From contig CAJUJC010000008.1 in NCBI GenBank assembly GCA_910586805.1, positions 1 to 26,977 of the forward strand: DNA of 26,977 nucleotides, given 5' to 3'. Source of the DNA: an uncultured Erysipelotrichales bacterium. Lineage in GTDB: Bacteria; Bacillota_I; Bacilli_A; Erysipelotrichales; Coprobacillaceae. How positions within the stretch are numbered: the stretch's first letter is position 1; each line of letters begins with the position of its first letter. The position numbers and the translations under genes are program-made. The notes under the pieces are model-generated. The model saw only the letters and a program-made list of their open reading frames with translations. It had not been told where the DNA came from and ran no database searches. Shown in pieces: positions 1 through 7,727 of the stretch.

Positions 1-29
1 AAAGGAAGTAACTTATTCAGTTACTTCCC
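1..29 (-). terminator. Probable terminator of asnS
   Basis: A perfect 9-bp stem (4-12 with 20-28, loop of 7) lies about 55 bases after the asnS stop. Read on the minus strand it is followed by at least three T before the window ends, so the full U-tract cannot be seen. Confidence 0.5.
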
Positions 30-83
30 CCCCTCCACTCTTGACACAGAGCCATATTTATGATATAACACTTTATTTCATCG

Positions 84-1472
84 TTAGAATTTTAAATTTC
101 TAGGTGTTCTTGGGAATGGTTCTACATCTCTAATATTTTGCATACCAGTAAGATACATTAAGAAACGATCAAATCCAAGACCAAATCCAGCATGTTTACA
201 ACCACCAAATCTTCTTAAATCCATGTACCATTGTAGTCCGTCTTTCGCCATTCCTTTTTCATCCATGATTTTTTCTAAAACTTCATATCTTTCTTCACGT
301 TGACTTCCACCTACTAATTCACCAATCCCAGGAACTAATAAGTCACAAGCTGCAACTGTTTTATTGTCATCATTTAATCTCATATAGAAAGCTTTGATTT
401 CTTTTGGATAATCTATAAGAAATACTGGTCCTCCTACCACTTGTTCACAGATATAGCGTTCATGTTCACTATTTAAATCCATACCCCATTCTACTTTATT
501 TTCAAATTTGACATCTGCTTTTTCTAAAATTTCAATAGCTTCAGTATATGGCATACGTTTAAATTCACTGTTACGTACTTTTGTAATACGATTAATGCAA
601 TCCTTATCAATCATTTGTTCAAAGAATTTCATTTCTTCAGGTGCGTTTTCTAAAACATAATCAATACAGAATTTAACCATATCTTCAATTAAATCCATAT
701 CATCTTCTAAATCAGCAAATGCGATTTCAGGTTCAATCATCCAAAACTCACTTGCATGTCTTGATGTATTTGAATTTTCAGCTCTAAATGCTGGTCCAAA
801 TGTATAAACATCTCTAAATGCCATACAAAAGGCTTCAACATGTAATTGCCCAGTCACTGTTAAGAAAGCTTCTTTTCCAAAGAAATCTTTATCAAATTCA
901 GTATTATCAATCGTTGTTGCTCTAAACATTTCTCCAGCACCTTCTCCATCATTACCAGTAATGATTGGTGTGTGTACATAAACAAATCCTTGAGATTGAA
1001 AGAACTCATGAATAGCCATTGATAAAACACTACGCAATCTAAACATTGCATAAAAAGAATTTGCCCTTGGTCTTAAATGTGGAATTTCTCTCATGTACTC
1101 AAAAGAATGTCTCTTCTTTTGTAATGGGAAATCATCATCACAAGCACCCTCAATAGTCACTTCAGTTGCTTCAATTTCAAATGGTTGTTTTGCATCAGGT
1201 GTTAATTTAAATTTCCCTAATACACGAATCGCACTTCCTGTACTAATATGCTTAACTTCTTCATAATTGTCTAACGAATCTTTTAAATAAACAATTTGGC
1301 AATTTCTAAAATAAGTTCCATCGTTTAATGCAATGAATCCGACTTTTCCATTATCTCTATTTGTACGAACCCACCCATCTAATTCAACATACTCTAAACT
1401 ATCAGTTTCAAATTCAACACCTGACATAACCATTTCATAAAGTTCTCTTACAGTCATAAATTCAAACATCAT
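84..1472 (-). CDS. asnS: Asparaginyl-tRNA synthetase (AsnRS)
   Basis: Class IIb aminoacyl-tRNA synthetase that charges tRNA-Asn with asparagine in the cytoplasm. From the chosen start the protein is 462 residues, the usual bacterial AsnRS length. The N-terminal OB-fold anticodon-binding domain begins with VELDGWVRTNRD. The catalytic core shows motif 2 (FRAENSNTSRH followed by EFWMIEPE) and motif 3 near the C-terminus (GFGLGFDRFLMY). The reading frame stays open upstream to 1541, but that part is T-box leader. AGGAGG at 1478-1483 lies five bases before ATG 1472; a second ATG at 1469 is also possible. Expression should rise when uncharged tRNA-Asn accumulates, because the gene lies directly behind an Asn T-box. 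Assignment is firm; AspRS is unlikely given the motifs and length. Confidence 0.95.
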   Translation of the reverse strand: MMFEFMTVRELYEMVMSGVEFETDSLEYVELDGWVRTNRDNGKVGFIALNDGTYFRNCQIVYLKDSLDNYEEVKHISTGSAIRVLGKFKLTPDAKQPFEIEATEVTIEGACDDDFPLQKKRHSFEYMREIPHLRPRANSFYAMFRLRSVLSMAIHEFFQSQGFVYVHTPIITGNDGEGAGEMFRATTIDNTEFDKDFFGKEAFLTVTGQLHVEAFCMAFRDVYTFGPAFRAENSNTSRHASEFWMIEPEIAFADLEDDMDLIEDMVKFCIDYVLENAPEEMKFFEQMIDKDCINRITKVRNSEFKRMPYTEAIEILEKADVKFENKVEWGMDLNSEHERYICEQVVGGPVFLIDYPKEIKAFYMRLNDDNKTVAACDLLVPGIGELVGGSQREERYEVLEKIMDEKGMAKDGLQWYMDLRRFGGCKHAGFGLGFDRFLMYLTGMQNIRDVEPFPRTPRNLKF

Positions 1473-1489
1473 TTCTTCCTCCTTTTCAA

Positions 1490-1717
1490 TAAAAAAATCG
1501 CTCCTATAAAAGGAACGATATAATCGCGGTACCATCCTCATTCATAATATTAAATATATTATGCACTCTTAAGCTTTAACGCAGCTTACGGGATAGTCTA
1601 CTTTTCATTTCTCCTACCCAGTTCATTGAGTGTTACATCTTATCCATTTGTTTTGCTTTCACCATCCAAAACTCGCTAACCATAAAGTTGATAGATGCTC
1701 TCAAATCATTACTTGTA
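1490..1717 (-). ncRNA. T-box leader of asnS (Asn specifier AAC)
   Basis: The T-box sequence GGTACCGCG lies at 1523-1539, followed by a terminator with an 8-bp stem and seven T (1491-1519). Stem I has a GGTGAAA terminal loop. The base of Stem I forms from 1700-1704 with 1626-1630 and from 1694-1698 with 1635-1639, leaving an internal loop whose 3' side carries AAC (1632-1634) followed by A, the Asn codon expected for this gene. Known mechanism: uncharged tRNA-Asn pairs with the specifier and the T-box and stabilises the antiterminator. The start is inferred from the promoter. Confidence 0.93.
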
Positions 1718-1723
1718 TACTTA

Positions 1724-1752
1724 TTATTAACATTTTTTTATACTTATTTCAA
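1724..1752 (-). promoter_or_regulatory. Promoter of the asnS T-box transcript
   Basis: TTGAAA (1747-1752) and TAATAA (1724-1729) are separated by 17 bases on the minus strand, with a TG one base upstream of the -10 element. It lies just after the rex stop codon. Confidence 0.7.
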
Positions 1753-1763
1753 CCTTTTTTTGA

Positions 1764-2399
1764 TTATTCATCATTTGCTCTCATTTTTAACACTAATTCT
1801 TGAATCGCAACAACAACATCAACAGGTTGAACAACAACATCATCATTGACAGTAAAATGACTATGTGTAAAATCCACAATACCTTTAATACCTAATTCCA
1901 TTAAATAGTCCACAGTTTCCTGTACATCATGACTAATTGCTAAAATAGCAAGTTTGCATCCTTGCGGAAATGTTTCTGCCAAATCATTAATATGATGAAT
2001 TTTTACACCAAATTGTTCACCAATCTTATTCATATCTGAATCATATCCACAAACAATTTTACCAACAGTATATTGCCAACGATTATATTTTAAAATCGCA
2101 CTTCCTAAATTTCCAACACCTATTAATATAATCGGTTCATCTAACCCTAAACCTAAAACATTATTTAAAACATCTATAATTTCTCTTGTATCATAACCAA
2201 TTCCTCTTCTTCCAAGAGACTCATCAGTGGGTAAAAAACTAAAATCCCTACGAATTGTTGTGTCTAAGACACCTGTAACTTCACTTAATTCACTTGATAA
2301 GAAATGCTTTTTTCCTTCATGTTGCATGTTTCTTAATGCTTTTAAATAAATAGGAAAACGTGACATTGTTGCTTTTGAAATTTTTTGTTTTTTATCCAT
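1764..2399 (-). CDS. rex: Redox-sensing transcriptional repressor Rex
   Basis: Rex represses fermentation and respiration genes and releases DNA when NADH is high relative to NAD+. The 211-residue protein has the family layout: an N-terminal winged-helix DNA-binding domain (SELSEVTGVLDTTIRRDFSF) and a C-terminal Rossmann fold with the dinucleotide motif GVGNLG near residue 95. The start chosen is ATG 2399, one base after the tsaD stop, with a GAGG ribosome-binding site inside the end of tsaD; an in-frame TTG at 2411 has no better site. It is the last gene of the t6A operon, an arrangement seen in other Bacillota, including Bacillus subtilis. I did not find a convincing Rex operator (TTGTGAAATATTTCACAA type) in the window. 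Confidence 0.93.
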   Translation of the reverse strand: MDKKQKISKATMSRFPIYLKALRNMQHEGKKHFLSSELSEVTGVLDTTIRRDFSFLPTDESLGRRGIGYDTREIIDVLNNVLGLGLDEPIILIGVGNLGSAILKYNRWQYTVGKIVCGYDSDMNKIGEQFGVKIHHINDLAETFPQGCKLAILAISHDVQETVDYLMELGIKGIVDFTHSHFTVNDDVVVQPVDVVVAIQELVLKMRANDE

Positions 2400-2400
2400 A

Positions 2401-3408
2401 CTATACCTCAATGCTTTCTTCTTCTAAATCATATGATGGTTTCACACTTAAATCAAGTGATGAAAATTTTTGATGTTCAAACATAACACGTGCAGCCGAA
2501 GCAATCATAGCTGCATTGTCAGTACAATATTTCATTGGAGGAAACAATGCTGGGATAGAACTTTCTTTTGTTAATTTATTTCTAAGTCCTGCGTTAGCAC
2601 TCACTCCACCTGCTACAATAATTTGTTTAACACCATAATCCTTTGCTGCTTTGATGGTCTTAGACACCAAAACTTCTAAAGCAACACTCTGAAATGAACA
2701 AGCTAGATCTTCAGGAACAATTGTTTCTCCTCTTTGTGATGCATTATGACAAAAGTTAATAACTGCAGATTTCAACCCACTGAATGAAAAATTATAACTA
2801 TCATCATTTAATGGTAAAGGAAGTTCATAAACACATTTCCCATCTTTCGCCATTTTATCAATCACTGGTCCTCCAGGATATGGTAAATGCAAAACACGCC
2901 CCACTTTATCATAGGCTTCACCAATCGCATCATCTAATGTCTGTCCAATTACTTCAAAAGAAAACTCATGTTTCATATAAACAAGTTCACTATGTCCACC
3001 ACTCACAACCAAACATAAGCATGGATATTGAATATCTTCCACTAAATCATTTGCATATATATGTCCTGCAATATGATGAACACCAATAAAAGGTTTATGA
3101 TAAGCTAAGGCTAAAGTTTTAGCAGCCTGCATACCAACATGTAGAGAACCAACCAACCCAGGTCCTTTTGTTACAGCAATAGCATCAATATCATTCATAT
3201 CCACATTTGCTTCTTTTAATGCAGTTTTAAGTACAGTTGATACACATTCCACATGCATACGACTTGCAATTTCAGGAACAACACCACCAAACAAACGATG
3301 TGTATCAATTTGTGAAGCCACAACATTACATAATATTTCTCTTTTATCTTTTAAAATCGAAATTGACATTTCATCACAACTTGATTCAATAGCTAAAATA
3401 AGGCTCAT
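2401..3408 (-). CDS. tsaD: tRNA t6A threonylcarbamoyltransferase subunit TsaD
   Basis: TsaD transfers the threonylcarbamoyl group from TC-AMP to A37 of ANN-decoding tRNAs, acting with TsaB and TsaE. The 335-residue protein has the ASKHA-fold marks of the Kae1/TsaD family: LAIESSCDE at the N-terminus, the metal-binding HHIAGH motif, VSGGHSELV, and a C-terminal VAGGVSANAGLR. The ATG overlaps the rimI stop by four bases (ATGA), with GGAGG upstream, so translation is probably coupled. The partners tsaB and tsaE lie in the same operon. Assignment is firm. Confidence 0.96.
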   Translation of the reverse strand: MSLILAIESSCDEMSISILKDKREILCNVVASQIDTHRLFGGVVPEIASRMHVECVSTVLKTALKEANVDMNDIDAIAVTKGPGLVGSLHVGMQAAKTLALAYHKPFIGVHHIAGHIYANDLVEDIQYPCLCLVVSGGHSELVYMKHEFSFEVIGQTLDDAIGEAYDKVGRVLHLPYPGGPVIDKMAKDGKCVYELPLPLNDDSYNFSFSGLKSAVINFCHNASQRGETIVPEDLACSFQSVALEVLVSKTIKAAKDYGVKQIIVAGGVSANAGLRNKLTKESSIPALFPPMKYCTDNAAMIASAARVMFEHQKFSSLDLSVKPSYDLEEESIEV

Positions 3409-3854
3409 TGTACTCCCTCCAATCTTTTTATCATTAAATAAGCATCTTCATGATTATCCTGATAATAATTTTTACGAAGTGCTACATTTTCAAATCCTAA
3501 ACTTTTATATAAAGATATTGCTTTTTCATTAGAAACACGAACTTCTAAACTCATTGTTTTACAACCATTCTCACTAGCAAGAGACATCATCTTTTTCATC
3601 ATATCATGACCATATCCTCGCCTTTGATATCCAGGTTTTACACCTACTGTTGTAATTTGAGATTGATCATACATCAACCAAACACCGATATATCCAACAA
3701 TTTCACAGTTATGTTCTAAAACATAATTATAAGAAAAATCATTTTGATTGATTTCATAAACAAAATCATCATAATTCCAAGCTGATGTAAACAACTGATG
3801 TTCTAAGGACACAACTGATGCTAAATCATCAATAGTCATTTCTCTTATAAGCAT
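3405..3854 (-). CDS. rimI: Ribosomal-protein-alanine N-acetyltransferase RimI (GNAT family)
   Basis: A 149-residue GNAT acetyltransferase. The acetyl-CoA pyrophosphate-binding loop is QRRGYG (motif A, [QR]xxGx[GA]); the later segment LEVRVSNEKAISLYKSLGF is the usual family C-terminal half. In this operon position, between tsaB and tsaD, the family is called RimI and may acetylate the N-terminus of ribosomal protein bS18; the substrate here is inferred. The start overlaps the tsaB stop by 10 bases. An in-frame ATG at 3839 is a weaker alternative. Confidence 0.9.
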   Translation of the reverse strand: MLIREMTIDDLASVVSLEHQLFTSAWNYDDFVYEINQNDFSYNYVLEHNCEIVGYIGVWLMYDQSQITTVGVKPGYQRRGYGHDMMKKMMSLASENGCKTMSLEVRVSNEKAISLYKSLGFENVALRKNYYQDNHEDAYLMIKRLEGVQ

Positions 3855-4450
3855 ATCTTTTTAGCCTCTACATCTTTTAAATAACAAGGAACAAGACCAT
3901 CAACATTATCAATATATTTTTCATTTTTTGATAATTCATACATATGATAAGCTAAATCAACATTTTTATTTTCATAACCAACAACTTGTGTTTGTCCTAC
4001 AACTTCAAAGCCTGAATAATCTTCCATAAATGTATCAAAATCATCAATAGAAATTAACTGTTCATTCATTAATGCTTTCCCTTTTTCATATGCACAAACA
4101 AAGATTTTTTTGCTTCTTGCATCAATGACTGATACACATTTTTTCATTCCTGCATATGCTGCTAAAGATGAAATGACTTTTAACTTCACAGATGAAACAA
4201 CACTTAAAGTTTTTGCAATAGTCATTGCAACTCTTACTCCTGTATAAGACCCTGGTCCTCTTGTAATAATCATTTCATCAATATCCAATAATTCTTTTTG
4301 ATACTTCTTTAATAAATGTTCTAAATAAGGAATTGCATTTTCTGATTGTTTCTTTGATCCTAACTCTTGAATTGTTTCTAAACATATATCATCTTCATAT
4401 AATGACACCATTAAATACTGATTAGAAGTATCCATCAACAAACGAATCAT
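3845..4450 (-). CDS. tsaB: tRNA t6A biosynthesis subunit TsaB
   Basis: TsaB is a catalytically inactive TsaD paralogue that forms the TsaB-TsaD heterodimer needed for t6A synthesis. The 201-residue protein has the family signature ITRGPGSYTGVRVA and the N-terminal MIRLLMDTSNQYL strand. Its ATG overlaps the tsaE stop by four bases (ATGA), which suggests translational coupling. The C-terminal half is short and variable, as usual in Bacillota. Confidence 0.94.
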   Translation of the reverse strand: MIRLLMDTSNQYLMVSLYEDDICLETIQELGSKKQSENAIPYLEHLLKKYQKELLDIDEMIITRGPGSYTGVRVAMTIAKTLSVVSSVKLKVISSLAAYAGMKKCVSVIDARSKKIFVCAYEKGKALMNEQLISIDDFDTFMEDYSGFEVVGQTQVVGYENKNVDLAYHMYELSKNEKYIDNVDGLVPCYLKDVEAKKICL

Positions 4451-4890
4451 AATTTCATCTCCTTTAAAACATATTCATAGTCTTTTCCTTTAGCTTCAAA
4501 TTGAAAAGAACGTGTTTGATCCTCATTTTTAATAATATGGACCTCTAATCTTTCTTTAGGTAAGATATCTTCAATATATCTTGCCCACTCAATGACACAC
4601 ACACCATCATCCTCAAACATTTCTTCAAATCCTAATTCTTCATTTTGCCCCTCTAAACGATAAGCATCAAAATGATATAAAGTTTTATTTCCCTTATAAA
4701 CCTTCACAATTGTAAAAGTTGGTGAATTAATAACTTTTTTTATTCCTAACCCTTTTCCAATTCCTTTTGTAAAAGTTGTTTTTCCAGCACCTAATTCACC
4801 TTCTAAAGTCATCACAAAACCAGCAAACATATGCTTAGCAAGTTGTTCACCAAAATCAATCATTTCCTGTTCACTTTGAAAAGTTATCAT
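4447..4890 (-). CDS. tsaE: tRNA t6A biosynthesis ATPase TsaE
   Basis: TsaE is a small P-loop ATPase that binds the TsaB-TsaD complex and allows repeated cycles of t6A formation. The 147-residue protein has a Walker A motif (GELGAGKTTF), followed by the conserved INSPTFTIVKVY and YHFDAYRL segments and IEWARY. AAGGAG lies before ATG 4890. It starts 14 bases after the DUF402 gene and leads the tsaE-tsaB-rimI-tsaD-rex run. Confidence 0.94.
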   Translation of the reverse strand: MITFQSEQEMIDFGEQLAKHMFAGFVMTLEGELGAGKTTFTKGIGKGLGIKKVINSPTFTIVKVYKGNKTLYHFDAYRLEGQNEELGFEEMFEDDGVCVIEWARYIEDILPKERLEVHIIKNEDQTRSFQFEAKGKDYEYVLKEMKL

Positions 4891-4904
4891 GAAAAAACTC
4901 CTTT

Positions 4905-5438
4905 CTATTTTTGTGTTTGTTCTAAATATCTTTGATACCAGTATTCAGCAAAATCTGGTCTAAATGGTCCATCCATATTGATAGCTATTTCAACAAGTTT
5001 ATTTAATTGCTCATTTAATATCTTATCTAATTCTTCTCCATAGTTCATTTGATTTTTATGTTGTTTATATTCTTCTTCATCCAATATCTTATAACGATAA
5101 TCTGGAAAAACTTTTAAATCCAAATCATAATCTATGTATTTTAAAGCATCTCCATCATATAAAGTTGGTGAGGCAATATTACAATAATAATGCACACCAT
5201 TTTTACGAATCATACAAATAACATTATACCACTGATTCTTTGGAAAATAACAAATTGCTGGCTCTCTTGTATACCATCGTCTTCCATCTGATTCAGTGAC
5301 TAAAGTTCTATTATTACCAACAATAAAATGCTTATCAGTCACATCAAGAACAAACCCTTTATCCCAACAACGGTGGATACTTCCATCATGTTTATAACAA
5401 TGAATTAATATCTCTTTTCCTACTAATGGTTTATTCAT
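4905..5438 (-). CDS. DUF402 nucleoside tri/diphosphatase (Ntdp/YgaC family)
   Basis: A 177-residue DUF402 protein closely resembling the family that includes Bacillus YgaC and staphylococcal Ntdp, which hydrolyses nucleoside tri- and diphosphates. Seen here are the conserved TLVTESDGRRWYTREPAICYF core, YYCNIASPT, the acidic YIDYDLDLKVFPD segment and the C-terminal GPFRPDFAEYWYQRYLE. ATG 5438 is chosen because an AGAGGT site lies six bases upstream; the 12 upstream in-frame codons overlap the promoter region. It is the first gene of the operon that continues with tsaE. Its link to t6A synthesis is positional only. Confidence 0.85.
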   Translation of the reverse strand: MNKPLVGKEILIHCYKHDGSIHRCWDKGFVLDVTDKHFIVGNNRTLVTESDGRRWYTREPAICYFPKNQWYNVICMIRKNGVHYYCNIASPTLYDGDALKYIDYDLDLKVFPDYRYKILDEEEYKQHKNQMNYGEELDKILNEQLNKLVEIAINMDGPFRPDFAEYWYQRYLEQTQK

Positions 5439-5465
5439 AAACATACCTCTTTCCATAATATACTT

Positions 5466-5493
5466 ATTATACACGAGTTTATATATTTTTCAA
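5466..5493 (-). promoter_or_regulatory. Promoter of the DUF402-tsaEB-rimI-tsaD-rex operon
   Basis: TTGAAA (5488-5493) and TATAAT (5466-5471) on the minus strand with a 16-base spacer, about 28 bases before the DUF402 ATG. Confidence 0.75.
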
Positions 5494-5521
5494 AGGTAAA
5501 AGTTTATCTTTATCCATTTAA

Positions 5522-5547
5522 CAAAATCTCTTCATAAACAAAGAGAT
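5522..5547 (-). terminator. Possible terminator after the thiT-like gene
   Basis: A 7-bp stem (5526-5532 with 5541-5547), read on the minus strand, is followed by a short T run. A second small hairpin lies just upstream at about 5546-5567. The U-tract is short, so termination may be partial. Confidence 0.5.
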
Positions 5548-5614
5548 GCTCAATATGTAAAGCATCCCTTTTTAATGTTGTATTACTATAAAAATAATTT
5601 ATTTTCGTTATGAT

Positions 5615-6127
5615 TTAATCAATTTTCAATATTTTTTCTAAACGTGGATAGATAATAATAAATAAAATAAAGCAAGCAACTAATGTTCCTGCATTATATG
5701 GAAGATTATAAAGCAAATTTCCTTGTAATGGCATTTCAAAGGCATACCATCCAGCCAACAAATGTGAAATTGTTTTTATAATCATAATAGGAATCATCCC
5801 TAATGGAATAACCCACCCTTTATATCTCCATAAAGGAATAACTCCACACAAACCAACTAACATCATAGGAATAACATAATCTAAAAATAAAGAAACTACT
5901 CCATAATAAGTGGCCAACCCTAATACAAACTGTGCACCTAAGCATACCATTGATGCAATGCATCCATAAAGTGGTCCAAGCAAATAAGATGCTAAAAATA
6001 AAGCAATCAATGAAAATGCAACATTTCCTCCATATGGCATATCAGTGATTTTTGTTAATGGTTCTAAGACTAATTGAATAGCAACAAACATAGCCATATA
6101 AACCATCATTTTTGTTTTTTTGTTCAT
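5615..6127 (-). CDS. thiT: ECF transporter S component, thiamine (ThiT-like)
   Basis: The substrate-binding membrane subunit of an energy-coupling-factor transporter. The 170-residue protein is almost entirely hydrophobic, with about six membrane segments and short loops, and ends in a basic tail. It shares the ThiT layout: an N-terminal segment rich in small residues, a Trp/Tyr-rich stretch (LAGWYAFEMP) and LPYNAGTLVACF before the last helix. The strongest evidence for thiamine is the TPP riboswitch directly upstream. No ECF ATPase or T subunit is nearby, as is normal for S components that share a common module. TAGGAGG precedes the ATG. Confidence 0.88.
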   Translation of the reverse strand: MNKKTKMMVYMAMFVAIQLVLEPLTKITDMPYGGNVAFSLIALFLASYLLGPLYGCIASMVCLGAQFVLGLATYYGVVSLFLDYVIPMMLVGLCGVIPLWRYKGWVIPLGMIPIMIIKTISHLLAGWYAFEMPLQGNLLYNLPYNAGTLVACFILFIIIYPRLEKILKID

Positions 6128-6169
6128 TTCTTTTTCCTCCTAATATTTCATATAAGGAGCCTACAAATA

Positions 6170-6199
6170 AAAAAGCTTCCCTACAAGCGTAAGAAAGCA
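6170..6199 (-). terminator. Riboswitch-controlled terminator before thiT
   Basis: On the minus strand a hairpin with GCTTTC/GGAAGC arms is followed by six T. It lies between the TPP aptamer and the thiT start and is the likely off-switch when TPP is bound. Confidence 0.75.
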
Positions 6200-6204
6200 A
6201 AAAA

Positions 6205-6297
6205 ACATTATTTGCACTCTCTACGCTGGCATTACCCAGTTCAGATGATAAGGGACAAGGTGATAACCTTTCTCAGCAAATGCGCCCCTGGCTCGAT
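6205..6297 (-). ncRNA. TPP riboswitch (thi box)
   Basis: The minus strand carries the conserved thi-box pieces in order: CCAGGGGCGC, then CTGAGAAAGG, then GAACTGGGTAATGCCAGCG (6232-6250 region) and the closing AGAGAG. TPP binding should favour the terminator at 6170-6199 and turn off the downstream transporter gene. Confidence 0.95.
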
Positions 6298-6301
6298 AAA
6301 C

Positions 6302-6329
6302 ATTATATGCTTTTTTTTCAAAATTTCAA
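6302..6329 (-). promoter_or_regulatory. Promoter of the TPP riboswitch-thiT transcript
   Basis: TTGAAA (6324-6329) and TATAAT (6302-6307) on the minus strand, 16-base spacer, just upstream of the aptamer. Confidence 0.75.
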
Positions 6330-6396
6330 GAAATATCAATCATTTTATATTGTTTTCATTTTCACAAGTGTTTTCGCTAGTTTTTTTTTATATAAA

Positions 6397-6405
6397 TGTT
6401 ATAAT
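6397..6405 (+). promoter_or_regulatory. Extended -10 promoter of ackA
   Basis: TGT followed directly by a perfect TATAAT (6400-6405) forms an extended -10; no good -35 is present. It lies about 27 bases before the ackA start. Confidence 0.65.
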
Positions 6406-6431
6406 AAATAAAGACAAAGGAGGAAAGTTGT

Positions 6432-7622
6432 ATGTCAAAAGTTATTGCTGTCAATGCTGGAAGTTCATCATTAAAATTTCAATTATTTGAAATGAATAAT
6501 GAGGAAGTTATCACTTCAGGAGTCGTTGAAAGAATTGGTTTAGACGATTCAATTTTTACAATTAAATATAATGGAGAAAAAGATGTCAAAACATTACCTA
6601 TTCCTACACATAAAGAAGCAGTTCAATTATTATTAGATACATTAATTGAAAAAAATATTGTTGATTCATTGGATGATATTAAAGGTGTGGGGCATAGAGT
6701 TGTTCAAGGTGGTTCATATTTTAAAGAATCAGCAATTATTGATGAAGATGTTATTAATAAGATTGATGAATTAAAATCATTAGCACCTTTACATAATCCT
6801 GCTCACTTAACAGGTTACTATGCATTTAAAGAAGCTATTCCTAACGCTGGGGCTGTTGCTGTTTTTGATACTGCGTTCCATCAAACATTACAACCAAGAT
6901 GTTATATTTATCCAATCCCATATAAATTCTACACTGATTATAAAGTTAGAAAATATGGTGCGCATGGAACTTCACACTTTTATGTTTCACAAAGAGTTAT
7001 TGAACATTTAGGAAGTCCTGAACATTCAAAAGTCATTGTTGCTCACTTAGGTGCTGGGGGAAGTTTATCAGCTGTTAAAGATGGACAATCAATTAATACT
7101 TCAATGGGATTTACTCCTTTAGCTGGTTTAATGATGGGAACACGTAGTGGTGATTTGGATCCTTCTATCATTGATTATTTAATTAATGAAGTTGGTATGG
7201 ATATGAAAAAAATCATTACTATGTTGAATAAAGAATCAGGATTACTTGGTGTATCAGGTGTATCTAGTGACTTTAGAGATGTTATGGAAGCAGCTGATGC
7301 AGGTAATGAAAGAGCAAAACTTGCAATCGATATTTTCTTCAGACGTGTTATTGCCTATATAGGAAGATATTTTATTGCATTAGGTGGATGCGATGCCATT
7401 GCCTTTACTGCTGGAATTGGTGAAAATTCAGCATATGCAAGAAAAGAAATATTATCATTAGTGAGTGAAGCTTTAGGCATTGTGATTGATGATGATGCTA
7501 ATGAAAATGGTAAAGGTGAACGTTTAATTACAAAACCCGAATCAAAAATTAAAGTTTATGTTATTCCAACAAATGAAGAACTTGTTATTGCTAGAGATAC
7601 AAAACGTTTATTAAATTTATAG
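6432..7622 (+). CDS. ackA: Acetate kinase
   Basis: Acetate kinase interconverts acetyl phosphate plus ADP with acetate plus ATP, giving substrate-level ATP in fermentation. The 396-residue protein is full length and has the N-terminal phosphate loop VIAVNAGSSSLKF, the family motif VFDTAFHQT, VAHLGAGGSLSAVKDG, GLMMGTRSGDLDP, and a C-terminal FTAGIGENSAYAR plus IPTNEELVIARDT. AGGAGG (6418-6423) lies eight bases before the ATG. It is transcribed alone; no pta gene is adjacent. As a fermentative gene it could be a Rex target, but I see no clear Rex site upstream. Confidence 0.96.
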   Translation: MSKVIAVNAGSSSLKFQLFEMNNEEVITSGVVERIGLDDSIFTIKYNGEKDVKTLPIPTHKEAVQLLLDTLIEKNIVDSLDDIKGVGHRVVQGGSYFKESAIIDEDVINKIDELKSLAPLHNPAHLTGYYAFKEAIPNAGAVAVFDTAFHQTLQPRCYIYPIPYKFYTDYKVRKYGAHGTSHFYVSQRVIEHLGSPEHSKVIVAHLGAGGSLSAVKDGQSINTSMGFTPLAGLMMGTRSGDLDPSIIDYLINEVGMDMKKIITMLNKESGLLGVSGVSSDFRDVMEAADAGNERAKLAIDIFFRRVIAYIGRYFIALGGCDAIAFTAGIGENSAYARKEILSLVSEALGIVIDDDANENGKGERLITKPESKIKVYVIPTNEELVIARDTKRLLNL

Positions 7623-7625
7623 AAG

Positions 7626-7658
7626 ACTATCAGTCCAAAATAGGACTGATAGTTTTTA
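7626..7658 (+). terminator. Terminator of ackA
   Basis: A perfect 11-bp stem (7626-7636 with 7643-7653) followed by a T run. Read on the other strand the T-tract is poor, so it is probably not an efficient terminator for the convergent adhesin gene. Confidence 0.9.
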
Positions 7659-7727
7659 TTATAAAAATCACATCCCTTCATTGAAAGTTCTATTAAAAAT
7701 AGAGACTTACAACAAATGAAAACATAC

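Noticed and set aside
1473..1541. An N-terminal extension of AsnRS (23 residues upstream of the chosen start).
   Set aside because: This stretch is the T-box and its terminator, and a strong AGGAGG sits before the internal ATG.
2784..3089. Plus-strand open frame of 101 codons inside tsaD.
   Set aside because: It lies fully opposite a firmly identified gene, has no ribosome-binding site, and its His/Gln-rich reading is what the antisense of such genes gives.
6340..6400. A Rex operator upstream of ackA (TTCACAA at about 6361).
   Set aside because: Only one half-site can be seen; the partner half is absent, so it does not meet the palindromic consensus.
7660..7727. An adhesin terminator in the hairpin at about 7687-7710.
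   Set aside because: The stem is imperfect and has no T-tract on the minus strand; I cannot support it.
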